From NCBI GenBank assembly GCA_963711455.1, contig CAVQEH010000002.1, forward strand, positions 248,001 to 312,000: a stretch of 64,000 nt of DNA, given 5' to 3'. Of this stretch, positions 8,516-18,684 are shown piece by piece. Below the pieces are notes generated by a model. That model was given only the letters and a program-made list of their open reading frames with translations. It did no database searches and was not told the DNA's origin. The number at the start of each line of letters is the position of its first letter. The stretch's first letter is position 1. The stretch is from DATFVA01 sp963711455 (GTDB taxonomy: Bacteria; Bacteroidota; Ignavibacteria; Ignavibacteriales; Ignavibacteriaceae). A program made the position numbers and the translations under genes.

Positions 8516-9808
8516 ATGAAAAGGTTCATTTCATTTCTGGTAATTTTCATTTCACTATTATTAAATAGTTGTTCAACTGAAACTCCTGTCTCACCTAATG
8601 TAGAGAATGGAGGAATATCATTAACTATAGACCGACTGCATAAACCTGATAATGTTGTAAGTGTTACCGCATATTTAACCAGGGAAGGATTTGATACATT
8701 AAACGGTACACTTAATTTACTCTCCGATACAACAGCAGATATAACTTTTAATGATATATCAGCAGGTCAATGGCATCTAAAGGTAGATGCCGCAGACGAA
8801 GATACTGTAGTAGTTTACACTGGGGAAACCGATGTAAACATATTAGCCGGGATAACAACACAGGTTTATCTCACTCTTGAACCAACCGGACAGGGAAAAG
8901 GAAATATTTACATATTTGTTAACTGGGGAGTTCCTCCAAATACTGATTGGATTGATTATCAATATAATCCTATTTTGTCTCCATCTATTGTTCCTGTGAC
9001 TCCAAATGCTGTATCTGAGCCCTTTGTTATGTTTGATGATGGAATATATAAAATGTGGTTCCAGGCAACATATAATTCTGCAGTTGCAAATATATGGTAT
9101 GCGACTTCAAGTGATGGAATTAATTGGCAGTTAGGTAGTAATACGCCGGTTCTTACCCCGGAAAATTCATATTCCTGGGATTCACACAGTGTCGGTGCTC
9201 CGAGAGTAATAAAAGACGGAAATGAATTTAAGATGTATTATTGTGGGTTCGCTGATGAATATGGTTATTGGAATATTGGATTTGCTGCCTCATCTGATGG
9301 TATTAATTGGGCTAAACATGGAGACCCGGTTATTTATGCAGATTATAATGAATTTCAAATTGTTCCTTCTGATATTATTAAAATAAATGACACCTACTTT
9401 CTTTATTATACAGAAAGGCATACTCCATACTATAGTATTTCCCTGGCGACATCATCGGATGGGATAACCTGGGCTAAATCAAATAATAATCCGATTCTTA
9501 CTGCTACTGAAAACTGGGAAGGTACAGGTGTTTTATACTGTTCGGTTATTTTTGATAATAATCAGTATAAAATGATTTACGGTATCTACCAATCTACTGG
9601 TTTCGGGATGGCTTATTCAAATGATGGTATTAATTGGACGAAAGATTCGAATAATCCATTTTTCAGATTCTCAGATGTTCATAATAATTGGTGCAGTACA
9701 ATAAAATATCCTTTCTGGCGTAAGTTTGATTCACAATATAGAATATATTATTCAGGCGACACTAATGGTGGTTATGCAGAATTAAAAATTGGACTGATAT
9801 ATAAATAA
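8516..9808 (+). CDS. Surface lipoprotein with glycosidase-like beta-propeller (copy 2)
   Basis: A 430-residue paralogue of the preceding gene. The first 135 residues are nearly identical, the propeller more diverged. The lipobox cysteine is residue 19 (LLLNSC). The same four S-x-DG-x-N/T-W repeats are present (SSDGINW, SSDGINW, SSDGITW, SNDGINW). The arrangement shows a tandem duplication with faster change in the propeller than in the N-terminal domain. A hairpin terminator follows 30 bases after the stop. Presumably exported and anchored in the outer membrane; the glycan target, if any, is unknown. Confidence 0.75.
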   Translation: MKRFISFLVIFISLLLNSCSTETPVSPNVENGGISLTIDRLHKPDNVVSVTAYLTREGFDTLNGTLNLLSDTTADITFNDISAGQWHLKVDAADEDTVVVYTGETDVNILAGITTQVYLTLEPTGQGKGNIYIFVNWGVPPNTDWIDYQYNPILSPSIVPVTPNAVSEPFVMFDDGIYKMWFQATYNSAVANIWYATSSDGINWQLGSNTPVLTPENSYSWDSHSVGAPRVIKDGNEFKMYYCGFADEYGYWNIGFAASSDGINWAKHGDPVIYADYNEFQIVPSDIIKINDTYFLYYTERHTPYYSISLATSSDGITWAKSNNNPILTATENWEGTGVLYCSVIFDNNQYKMIYGIYQSTGFGMAYSNDGINWTKDSNNPFFRFSDVHNNWCSTIKYPFWRKFDSQYRIYYSGDTNGGYAELKIGLIYK

Positions 9809-9838
9809 AATAACAGGTTAAACATTAATTGAATTTTC

Positions 9839-9865
9839 AGCCCCATTTTATATGGGGCTTTTTTA
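9839..9865 (+). terminator. Intrinsic terminator after the lipoprotein pair
   Basis: Perfect 8-base stem AGCCCCAT / ATGGGGCT (9839-9846, 9852-9859) with a 5-base loop, followed by TTTTTAT. It stops transcription from the lipoprotein genes and may also work for the convergent glycosyltransferase, whose stop codon is at 9863-9865. Confidence 0.85.
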
Positions 9866-11125
9866 TATCTCATCTAAAATTCTTGCAAAATCTTCTGCAA
9901 TCTTCTTACGGTCAAACTGTCTTACCTTTTCTATATTAGTCTTTAAGGTTTCTGCTTTCTTAAAAAACTCTTTTGGATCTTCATCGTACCTGAATATCAT
10001 CCCGCTATTTGTTTTATTTAGAATATCTTTTACCTCTTCGTTATCATCTCCGAAAGCAAGAATCGGCTTTCCTGTTCTGAGATATTCAAACAGCTTTCCC
10101 GGAAGATGTCTTTTCTCTGATGCGCAAACTAAGAGATAATCGGCATTTAAAAGTTCTCCTACCATATCTTTGTAAGGAAGAAAACCGGCATACTCTGTTT
10201 TGTCTGATAATCCATTTTTCTCAATTTCATTTTTAATAGCGGGACTAACTGTCCCGATAAATCTAATTCTTATCTCTTCTTTATTATTTTCTTCATTAAT
10301 TCTCTGCCATAACCTTTTAGGATTCTGGTAATCAAAAATATTTCCTGCGTGAATAAGGACTTTCTTTTTAACCTCTTCCCTTGGAAGGGGCCGGGTAGGA
10401 AAGCTAAAGTCTTCTTCATTGTAACCCCAGTATAAAACATTAGATTTATCTTTTATAAAAGGGTATTTTTTTTGAAAATCATCCCTTGTTGTCTGGGTTA
10501 CAAAAATTATTGAAGCAGCATTCTTCATAACGGATTTTTCAAGATAATTATCCAGCTTAAGGGTAGGGTAACTTCTCTGAAAATTTTTATAGTAAATTAT
10601 ATCAACCCAGGGGTCTATTAAAACCGGTATGTGAGGTATTCTCAGAAGCTTGGACAAACGCATTCCAATAAGATGTGTGCTGTGAGGTGGACCAATAGTT
10701 ACAATTGCATCAAAATCATTCTTGGATAAAATATCTTTCCCTTTATTTACTGCCGATAAATACCAGCCGACACGTGCATCAGGTACAAAAATATTCATCC
10801 TTATCCAGATAGATAATCTGTGCGTAAGACTTTTGTTTTCAGTTGAAATTGTCTCTGAAGCAATGAGCTGTTCATCCTTTTCCTTCCCTGTAAACTTTCT
10901 GTAAAGATTGAATGGCTCAAAAGATTTTGTCTTGTAAATTTTCAAACCAGAATCAATTTCCGAAAGAAGACTCACATCGTTTTGGGTGAAAGTTTCATTT
11001 TCTACTGTCAGAACTTCCGGCCGCCAGTCAAACCCTGGTAAATATTTTATCATCTTTAAAGGCCAGTGTACAGTGGCTTTCCCTGAAGGCGGCCAGAAAT
11101 AAGTTACGAACAGAACTTTCTTCAT
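9863..11125 (-). CDS. Glycosyltransferase (GT4-like)
   Basis: A 420-residue GT-B glycosyltransferase. The N-terminus MKKVLFVTYFWPPSGK is a typical GT4-like opening and decides the ATG at 11125; an upstream in-frame TTG would add nine unlikely residues. The C-terminal domain has GKLFEYLRTGKPILAF near residue 350, the equivalent of the EX7E donor-binding segment. It stands alone between the lipoproteins and hflX, on the minus strand. It may add sugars to a surface glycan, but the donor is unknown and it is 4.4 kb away from the polysaccharide operon. Confidence 0.85.
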   Translation of the reverse strand: MKKVLFVTYFWPPSGKATVHWPLKMIKYLPGFDWRPEVLTVENETFTQNDVSLLSEIDSGLKIYKTKSFEPFNLYRKFTGKEKDEQLIASETISTENKSLTHRLSIWIRMNIFVPDARVGWYLSAVNKGKDILSKNDFDAIVTIGPPHSTHLIGMRLSKLLRIPHIPVLIDPWVDIIYYKNFQRSYPTLKLDNYLEKSVMKNAASIIFVTQTTRDDFQKKYPFIKDKSNVLYWGYNEEDFSFPTRPLPREEVKKKVLIHAGNIFDYQNPKRLWQRINEENNKEEIRIRFIGTVSPAIKNEIEKNGLSDKTEYAGFLPYKDMVGELLNADYLLVCASEKRHLPGKLFEYLRTGKPILAFGDDNEEVKDILNKTNSGMIFRYDEDPKEFFKKAETLKTNIEKVRQFDRKKIAEDFARILDEI

Positions 11126-11201
11126 TTTTATAGATTCATTTATAAAGATCAAATTTAATTAGAATGGGGAGTAAATAGAAATCTTTTGATAACGGATCCA
11201 A

Positions 11202-12488
11202 CTAAAACCCGGAGATCAACTTTTTTATTTTTTCTGAATTTTCCCTGTTCGTTCTGTAAGTGATATGAATCGTTTCATCATCGTATTCTGTTGATAAAAC
11301 TTCTGCGAGAGTATGAATCTTTGCAGCCTTTTTTGATTCATTCAACCCAAGATCAATATTCTCTTCCACATAAGAGGATTCTGCTGTCTCTATAAGTTTA
11401 TCCTTAAGCTGGGAAATATTAATTCCTCTCTGAGCAGAAATAATTATACAGTCAGGATATTTATTCTTAACATAAGAAATCCTGTTTTTGTCGGTTAAAG
11501 AATCAACCTTGTTAAATATTTTTGTTTGAGTTTTTTTATCACTCCCGAGTTGCTTAAGGGTTTCTTCCACAATGGAAATCTGCTCTTCAAAATGAGGATG
11601 CGTAATATCGATAAGATGAAGTATTACATCTGCATCTCTTACTTCATTTAAAGTGCTTTTAAATGAAGCGACAATATTTGGAGGAAGCTTCCGTATAAAT
11701 CCAACGGTATCGGAAATAAGTAACTTTTCTTTCTTTCCGAAATCAAGAGTTCGCGTCGTTGAATCAAGGGTTGCGAAAAGTTTATCTTCAGCAAATGCAT
11801 CTGCATTGGTTAGCAAATTAAATAGGGTTGACTTCCCGACATTTGTATAGCCAACAAGTGTCATTCTAATTAGTTCTTTTCTTTTCTGGCTTTGAGTATT
11901 TCTCTGTTTTTCTATTCTGTTCAGCTTTTCTTTTAAATGACTGATCCTGTTCCTTATAATTCTTCTGTCAGTTTCTATCTGTGTTTCACCGGGACCTTTA
12001 GTGCCAATGCCGCCGTACTGTTTTGAGAGGTGAGTCCATGCTCTTGTTAAACGGGGAAGTAAATATTGAAGCTGGGCAAGTTCAACCTGTGTCTTTGCTT
12101 CATTTGTTTTTGCGCGGGATGCAAAGATGTCCAGTATCAGCCCGGTGCGGTCTATAATTTTTTTATCAACAAGTTCCTCAAGATTTCTTAACTGGACAGG
12201 GGTAAGATCATCATCAAAAATTACAAGATCTATTTCGTTTTGTTCCACAAGAAATGCAAGCTCTTCGGCTTTACCTTTACCGATATAATAAGCTGCATCC
12301 ATTGACGAGCGGTCTTGCATAAGTTTAATAATGGTTTCCGCTCCGGCAGTTAATGCAAGCTCCTCAAGTTCGGCTAAATGTTCTTCGACAATTTCCCTGC
12401 TTAATTCTTTGAAGCCCTGTTTACCCTTTGAAATATTTAATGCAACTAATATTGCTCTTTCGTGTTTTCTTTCAGGTATTTCTATCAT
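11202..12488 (-). CDS. hflX: GTPase HflX
   Basis: A ribosome-associated translational GTPase that splits or rescues stalled 70S ribosomes under stress. The N-terminal HflX domain is followed by the glycine-rich GGIGTKGPGETQIETDRR segment. The GTPase motifs are G1 GYTNVGKST, G2/G3 region TLDSTTR and DTVGFI, and G4 NKVD. I use the ATG at 12488; a TTG seven codons upstream (12509) would add a lysine-rich extension and lacks a clear ribosome site. Length of about 428 residues is normal. It is a single gene with no obvious operon partners. Confidence 0.95.
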   Translation of the reverse strand: MIEIPERKHERAILVALNISKGKQGFKELSREIVEEHLAELEELALTAGAETIIKLMQDRSSMDAAYYIGKGKAEELAFLVEQNEIDLVIFDDDLTPVQLRNLEELVDKKIIDRTGLILDIFASRAKTNEAKTQVELAQLQYLLPRLTRAWTHLSKQYGGIGTKGPGETQIETDRRIIRNRISHLKEKLNRIEKQRNTQSQKRKELIRMTLVGYTNVGKSTLFNLLTNADAFAEDKLFATLDSTTRTLDFGKKEKLLISDTVGFIRKLPPNIVASFKSTLNEVRDADVILHLIDITHPHFEEQISIVEETLKQLGSDKKTQTKIFNKVDSLTDKNRISYVKNKYPDCIIISAQRGINISQLKDKLIETAESSYVEENIDLGLNESKKAAKIHTLAEVLSTEYDDETIHITYRTNRENSEKIKKLISGF

Positions 12489-12667
12489 TAACTTAATTTT
12501 TTTCTTCAACTACTCAATAATTAAATAAAATCACGTGAAATTTCCAATGATAAATGCATCAGTTTTATAAATAATTGTTGATCCCTCAAATAATTTTCAT
12601 CCGGATTTCTCTTAGGATGGGAATTATAATCTATTCATCCTTAAGAATTTCATAAATGAAATTCCTA

Positions 12668-14766
12668 CTACTGCACTAAATCTTTTTTTGCACTTCTGCC
12701 GACAGCCATTTCAACTAATGCCGTGATTAAAGCTGCTATTAAAAATAATCTCCATAACTCTGAACCGAATCTTGATTGAAGTACTATTTCAGAAGGATTT
12801 TCATTTTTTGATATTGAAATGTGTCTTCCCTTAAAATGAATTTCTTTTAAATAATTTTCAAAATCTTCGTTACTCAGGTACTTTGTTACAGATTCTTCTG
12901 GATCGGTATTAACTGAAATTTCTGCAATGTTCTTTTGACCCGAATAAAATTTATAATTGCCTGTAACATTTGTTTTACTATAGTTAATGAAATTTAAACT
13001 GCCTGATTTTTCCAGGTTTATAAATTCTTCCGTTTTATCAGGTCTTTGTATCCTGATTTGAGGAAGAGCAACACCGGATAGAGTAACAGTTACGGGATTG
13101 CCGGCAAAGTATTCGTTTTCAGGTTTGTCTTTTGAAGCAAGATAAAAAACTGATTTTAGCAGCAGTGGAGCAAAAATATTTTTTAAAGGAAAATTGCTCC
13201 AGCTTAAGACGGGAGAAGTATTTAAGAGCAACACTTTTCCTTTCCCGATTTTGTAATCACCGAGGAAAGAAGTTCCATCGGTAAGCGTAATTATATTAAT
13301 TCCTTTACCGCCGGGGAAAATTTTAAAATGAAAATAAATGTCGGGAGACTGCAGGTTTTTCTTTTCGTTATGAGAAAAAATATTCTGAAAGATCGGATGA
13401 TCAAATTCAATTTTATCAAATGATACTGCATTTCCTGTTGCATTTAATTTCCCGGCAGTACCTTCGGGATTTGGCAAGCCAATACTGGAAGTTAATTTAG
13501 AGAAATCGGAGAGCTCACTATTTTCTCCCGGCATTATAAAAAGTCCGCCGCCGTTTTCAACATAAGATTTAAGCCTCTCAATGTTCGAAATGTTTTGTGC
13601 ACCATCAATAATTATCGCGTCAAACTGGGAGAGATCGAATGAAGAAATCTGGTTCAAATTCTTTTCTGTCAGTTTGATTGTACCTGCTTCACCAGTAAGG
13701 CTTAATGCGGTTTCAACAAATTTTATATCACTTTGATTATCATAAAATATTGCCACCGGAATTTTATCAGGGACATAAAAATTTGCATACCTTTTATTAT
13801 CCTGCATAATGTCATCGTCTTCCAATTCAGCAAGCGCATCGCTATACCCGGTCGATTTTGCGACTGCTTCCATTGTTATAATTTTGGTTTCACCTCCGGA
13901 AAGTGAGATGCTTTGCTGTGCACTTCGTTCACCGTTTATAAAAAGTGAGAGTACTGCATTATCCGCTGGCTGAGCGGAATAATTTGTAACGGTTACATTG
14001 AAACTTACCGGTTTATCTTTTTCAAAAATCTGTGTATTTACATTGAGATCATCGATACCGAGATTAAAAATTTCTTTACCCGAAAAGTTAAATGTGTACA
14101 GCTTTATTTTATCATTCAACAATTTGCTTAAATCCGGGAGGGATTTCTCTCCCGCAAGCCTTCCTTTTTGAAAATCTGAAAGTAGGTAAATCTCTTTGTT
14201 GAAGTTTTTTGATTCACCTAAAATTTCCGCGGCTCTTATCAAAGCGTGATTTATTGTTCCGCTTGAATAAGAAATATCAGCATCCTTAATCTGCTTTGAA
14301 AATTCGCTTAAGTTTAAGGTAGGTTTTACTTCTTCATTTCCCTGATCAGAAACGAGAACAAGAGCAGCTTCGTCTCCTTCCTGTAAATTTGTAAGTAGAT
14401 TTAATATGGTTTGTTTTGCCTGGTTAAAGTAGGAACCATTTGCATCGACTGCCGACATGCTAAATGTATCGTCGAGAATAAAAACTGCTGTAGTCTTGGC
14501 TGCTGAAGTTGTACCTCCGAGCGCAAATCCTTTTAAAGTCGGTCGGGCAAATGCTGTTACAAGAAAAAGAATAATCAGCACACGCAAGGCAAGAAGCAGC
14601 CATTGTTTCAGCTTCAATTTTCTGATTTTATTTTTTTGAAGTTCCTTTAAAAAGAGAGAGTACTGAATTCAATCTTCTTTAACTTTTTAAGGTTCAAAAG
14701 ATGAATCAGAACCGGGATGCTTGCTGCCAATAAGCCGAATAAAACGGCAGGATTTAGAAATATCAT
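12668..14766 (-). CDS. BatA-like VWA membrane protein, frameshifted near its N-terminus
   Basis: The main frame (12668 to about 14650) encodes a VWA-like domain with a MIDAS-type start (FILDDTFSMSAVD), a glutamine-amidotransferase-like middle part and a C-terminal membrane helix. Upstream, in a different frame, an ATG at 14766 encodes MIFLNPAVLFGLLAASIPVL and then HLLNLKKLKKIEFSTLSF, which is the classic BatA/aerotolerance N-terminal segment. The two join in a run of five A on the plus strand (14649-14653): one extra base would give a continuous protein of about 699 residues. Either the consensus lost one base or the gene is truly frameshifted. These proteins are found with MoxR/DUF58/DUF4159 systems; the function is unknown. 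Confidence 0.8.
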
Positions 14767-14830
14767 TGTGAAAAGATATGTGTGTCAATAAACAAATTCA
14801 ACATAAGCAAAAGTGCATTAAGATATCAAA

Positions 14831-14857
14831 CAAAAAGGGAACAGATTCCTGTTCCCT
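14831..14857 (-). terminator. Intrinsic terminator after aconitase
   Basis: Stem AGGGAACAG / CTGTTCCCT (14836-14844 and 14849-14857) with a 4-base loop. On the minus strand it is followed by a T-rich tract. It lies 28 bases beyond the aconitase stop codon. Confidence 0.85.
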
Positions 14858-14884
14858 GAAAAAGATTTAATAATTTTAGTTTTA

Positions 14885-17146
14885 TCACTTGTTCATCTGA
14901 GCAATTAAATTCAATGCGCTGCCGGCTTTAAACCATTTTATTTGTGCATTATTCATTGTATGATTAAGCGTTATTTCATCAGAAGATCCATCGCTGTGTT
15001 TAATCTTTAATTTTAATTGTTTTCCAGGCGCTAAATCTTTTAAACCGAGAAGACTGACCTTGTCATCTTCTTTAAATTTGTCGTAGTCGGAAGAATTAGC
15101 AAAAGTAAGAGGAAGCATTCCCTGTTTTTTAAGGTTTGTTTCATGAATCCTTGCAAAGCTTTTTACAATTATTGCTCTGCCGCCAAGGAATCTTGGTTCC
15201 ATTGCGGCATGTTCACGGCTTGAACCTTCTCCATAATTTTCATCACCAACAACAACCCAGTTTATTCCTTTTGCTTTATATTCTCTTGCAACTTCAGGCA
15301 CAGATTTATATTCACCTGTTAAAATGTTCTTCACTTTTCCGGCATCGCCTGTGTAAGCATTTGTTGCCCCGATAAACATGTTATTGGAAATGTTATCAAG
15401 GTGTCCTCTGAATCTTAACCATGGACCAGCCATTGAAATATGATCGGTTGTGCATTTTCCTTTTGCTTTAAGAAGAACCGGCATATCCTCAAGATCTTTT
15501 CCATTCCATGGAGCGAAAGGTTTAAGTAACTGAAGTCTTTCGCTTTCCGGATTAACTTTAATCTCGACATTTCTTCCGTCTTTTGAAGGTGCAATGAAGC
15601 CGCTTTCACCTTTATCAAATCCGCTTGGAGGTAATTCCTGTCCAACCGGCGGATCGAGTTTGATTTTTTCACCTTTCTCATTTTCAATTTCATCTGTTAA
15701 AGGATTAAAAGTTAATTTTCCGGCAATAGCAAGAGCAGTTGTTAATTCAGGGCTTGCAACAAAAGCAAGTGTTTCAGGATTACCATCATTCCTTTTAGCA
15801 AAGTTCCTGTTGAATGAAGTTACAATTGTGTTTTTCTCTCCGGTTTTTATATCCATTCTTTTCCACATTCCAATACAGGGTCCGCAGGCATTTGCAAGAA
15901 TAAGTCCGCCAAAATTTTCAAGAATTTTTAATTGACCATCTCTTTCTATTGTAGATCTAACCTGTTCGGAACCAGGCGTAATTGTAAACTGTGATTTGGT
16001 TTTTAATCCTTTATCAATTGCCTGCTGTGCAATACTTGCGGCACGATCAATATCTTCATAGCTTGAATTTGTACAGCTTCCGATTAAAGCCACACTTATA
16101 TTTTCAGGATAACCGTTTTCTTTTACTGCTTCTTTCATTTTGGAAATAGGCCAGGCTTTGTCAGGTGTAAATGGTCCGTTCAAATGAGGTTCAAGCTCAT
16201 CAAGATTTAATTCAATAACCTGGTCATAGTATTTACCCGGATTTTTAATTACTTCTTCATCAGCATTAAGTACGTCAGCAAGTCCCTCTGCGAGAGCAGT
16301 TACATCTGCGCGGTCAGTGATGCGAAGATAAGCAGCCATTTTTTCATCGAAAGGAAATACGGAAGTTGTGGCACCAATTTCAGCGCCCATATTACAGATA
16401 GTTCCTTTCCCTGTGCAGGAAATGCTTGTGGTTCCTTCACCAAAATATTCTACAATTGCTCCTGTTCCACCTTTAACCGTTAATATTCCCGCCAGTTTTA
16501 GAATAACATCTTTTGCAGAAACCCAGCCATTCATTTTTCCTCTCAATTTAACGCCGATAAGTTTTGGCCATTTCAATTCCCATGGCATTCCTGCCATTAC
16601 ATCAACAGCATCTGCACCGCCAACACCAATAGCAATCATTCCGAGTCCGCCGGCATTAGGAGTATGAGAATCTGTTCCTATCATCATTCCACCCGGGAAA
16701 GCATAATTTTCAAGAATAACCTGGTGAATAATTCCTGCACCTGGTTTCCAGAAACCAATTCCATATTTCCGGGAAACGCTTTCAAGGAAATTATAAACTT
16801 CTTTATTTTCTTCCGTAGCTCTGAGTAAATCATCTTTTGCCCCAACCTGTGCCTGGATCAGGTGATCGCAATGAACAGTTGACGGGACAGCTGTTGTATT
16901 TCTTCCCGCAGACATAAATTGAAGAAGTGCCATTTGTGCAGTAGCATCCTGCATCGCAACACGATCCGGAGCTAGTTCAGCGTAATCTTTTCCCTTTCTT
17001 AATTCCTCATTGGGAGTTTCCCATAAATGAGCATAAAGAATTTTTTCAGCGTAAGTAAGCGGTCTATTTAAAATTTTTCTAATCGATTCTATTTTTTCCC
17101 GGTACCCCGAATAAACTTTTTTGATCATATCAATATTTGCAGCCAT
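14885..17146 (-). CDS. acn: Aconitate hydratase (mitochondrial type)
   Basis: A 753-residue TCA-cycle enzyme that isomerises citrate and isocitrate through a [4Fe-4S] cluster. The cluster cysteines are C358 (GSCTNSS), C421 and C424 (ANACGPCIG). GTDSHTPNAGG (residues 157-167) and the C-terminal catalytic-serine loop EGSSREHAA are intact. Length and motifs fit the mitochondrial-type aconitase rather than the longer AcnA/IRP or AcnB. It is transcribed alone, with a clear terminator downstream. The divergent neighbour is a sigma-54 activator; the 170-base gap between them holds promoters for both. Confidence 0.97.
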   Translation of the reverse strand: MAANIDMIKKVYSGYREKIESIRKILNRPLTYAEKILYAHLWETPNEELRKGKDYAELAPDRVAMQDATAQMALLQFMSAGRNTTAVPSTVHCDHLIQAQVGAKDDLLRATEENKEVYNFLESVSRKYGIGFWKPGAGIIHQVILENYAFPGGMMIGTDSHTPNAGGLGMIAIGVGGADAVDVMAGMPWELKWPKLIGVKLRGKMNGWVSAKDVILKLAGILTVKGGTGAIVEYFGEGTTSISCTGKGTICNMGAEIGATTSVFPFDEKMAAYLRITDRADVTALAEGLADVLNADEEVIKNPGKYYDQVIELNLDELEPHLNGPFTPDKAWPISKMKEAVKENGYPENISVALIGSCTNSSYEDIDRAASIAQQAIDKGLKTKSQFTITPGSEQVRSTIERDGQLKILENFGGLILANACGPCIGMWKRMDIKTGEKNTIVTSFNRNFAKRNDGNPETLAFVASPELTTALAIAGKLTFNPLTDEIENEKGEKIKLDPPVGQELPPSGFDKGESGFIAPSKDGRNVEIKVNPESERLQLLKPFAPWNGKDLEDMPVLLKAKGKCTTDHISMAGPWLRFRGHLDNISNNMFIGATNAYTGDAGKVKNILTGEYKSVPEVAREYKAKGINWVVVGDENYGEGSSREHAAMEPRFLGGRAIIVKSFARIHETNLKKQGMLPLTFANSSDYDKFKEDDKVSLLGLKDLAPGKQLKLKIKHSDGSSDEITLNHTMNNAQIKWFKAGSALNLIAQMNK

Positions 17147-17226
17147 TTTAAACCTTTAATTCAATTATTCTTAAATTCAGTAAGCAAAAATACAAAAATT
17201 GAAAATAATATTCTTATTATTGTTAG

Positions 17227-17242
17227 TGGCATAAAATTGGCT
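17227..17242 (+). promoter_or_regulatory. Candidate sigma-54 (-24/-12) promoter
   Basis: TGGCATAAAATTGGCT matches the sigma-54 pattern TGGCA with GG and GC separated by ten bases, and ends in the W after GC. It lies 75 bases before the TTG start of a sigma-54 activator, so auto-activation is possible. In AT-rich DNA one such match can occur by chance. Confidence 0.4.
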
Positions 17243-17316
17243 ATATTATTAGTCTATATTAAATAATAGTTAATATAAACTGATTCTTTTTACATAATTA
17301 GTGCAAAGGTATACTG

Positions 17317-18684
17317 TTGACGAACGCTTCAATTTTAATTGTTGATGATGAATTAAATTATCTCGAGTTGATGGATTCTCTTCTACAGGAAGAAGGATAT
17401 CAGAATATTATTACTGAACCTAATCCTCTTAAAGTGGAAGAAATTTTACAAAAAAATCGTGTGGATGTTATACTTCTGGATGTTTATATGCCAGGGATGA
17501 ATGGACTGGAACTTTTAGAAAACCTGATACCTCAATACCCCCATATTTCATTTATAATGATTACCGGTGTTAATGATGTTCAAATTGCTCTAAAGGCTAT
17601 TAAGCTCGGAGCTTATGAATTTATAACAAAACCCCCGGAGATTGATCGTCTTTCGCTAACTATTAAGCGTGCTCTTGACCAGAGATTGGTTGAAAGAGAA
17701 AGAGACACATTAAGAGGTGTAATTGAAGAAACGGAAATCTCCAAGGAAAAATTTAAAGAAATTATAACCGAATCCCCGGCTATTATAAAAGTTTTTGAAC
17801 TGATAGAAATTTTTGCTCCGACAAATGAAACTGTTTTAATAACAGGAGAGACCGGAACTGGTAAAGATCTTATTGCGAGGAAGATTCACCAGCTTTCTCC
17901 AAGAAAAGAAAAACCTTTTGTTACAGTTAATCTTGCTTCAATTTCACCAACTCTTTTTGAAAGCGAACTTTTCGGACATGAACGAGGTTCATTTACAGGG
18001 GCAACAAATGAACGAATCGGTTATTTTGAAGCTGCTAACGGAGGAACAATTTTTCTTGATGAAATCGGAGAGATGCCGAAAGAACTTCAGGGTAAATTAT
18101 TAAGAGCAATTCAATACAATGAGATTTACAGAATCGGTAGTACCAAACCGTTAAAGCTCAACATCAGGATTATAACAGCTACAAACAGAGATTTACTTGA
18201 AGCTGTTAACGATAAAGAGTTCAGAGCCGATCTCTATTATAGATTAAACCGGGGTTATATTAAACTACCTCCTTTAAAGGAAAGAGGGGAAGATATAATT
18301 ATTCTTTCCAAACATTTCATTGAAGTTGGTAATAAAACATATAGTAAAAAAGCTAAAGGATTTAGTACAAAAGTTCTTAACAAACTAAGAGGATATTCTT
18401 TTCCCGGGAATATACGTGAACTTGAAAACCTGGTACTGAATGCGGTGGCTAAAACCAAAGATAATGAGTTGATAACTGAAATAGATATACCTGACAGCTT
18501 TGATATAAAAGGCCAGAGTATAACTTCTGAAAATAATCTTATTACAATTGATGAAGCAATTAAAAATCATATCCTGCATATAATGAAACATACAAAAGGA
18601 AATGTCCAAAGGGCGGCATTAATACTTGGGGTTAGTGAAAGAACCCTTCAAAGAAGACTCCAAAAAATTCGTGAGGAGGCTTAA
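17317..18684 (+). CDS. Sigma-54-dependent response regulator (NtrC family)
   Basis: A 455-residue transcription activator: receiver domain (phospho-acceptor D55 in ILLDVYMPG), AAA+ domain and Fis-type HTH. Walker A is GETGTGKD (177-184). The sigma-54 contact loop is GSFTGA (224-229), a common variant of GAFTGA. Walker B is in GGTIFLDEIGEM. The HTH near the C-terminus reads RAALILGVSERTLQRRL. The start is a TTG seven bases after AAAGG. A candidate sigma-54 promoter lies just upstream. No histidine kinase is adjacent, and the next genes on the strand are pilin-like, which makes pilus regulation a reasonable guess but not more. Confidence 0.93.
   Translation: MTNASILIVDDELNYLELMDSLLQEEGYQNIITEPNPLKVEEILQKNRVDVILLDVYMPGMNGLELLENLIPQYPHISFIMITGVNDVQIALKAIKLGAYEFITKPPEIDRLSLTIKRALDQRLVERERDTLRGVIEETEISKEKFKEIITESPAIIKVFELIEIFAPTNETVLITGETGTGKDLIARKIHQLSPRKEKPFVTVNLASISPTLFESELFGHERGSFTGATNERIGYFEAANGGTIFLDEIGEMPKELQGKLLRAIQYNEIYRIGSTKPLKLNIRIITATNRDLLEAVNDKEFRADLYYRLNRGYIKLPPLKERGEDIIILSKHFIEVGNKTYSKKAKGFSTKVLNKLRGYSFPGNIRELENLVLNAVAKTKDNELITEIDIPDSFDIKGQSITSENNLITIDEAIKNHILHIMKHTKGNVQRAALILGVSERTLQRRLQKIREEA

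Noticed and set aside
12645..12664. Palindrome GAATTTCAT / ATGAAATTC after the BatA-like gene.
   Set aside because: Perfect 9-base arms, but AT-only content and no T-run next to it on the minus strand; too weak to call a terminator.
15136..15935. Plus- and minus-strand frames within the aconitase gene.
   Set aside because: Aconitase is complete and conserved across this stretch, so these are shadows.
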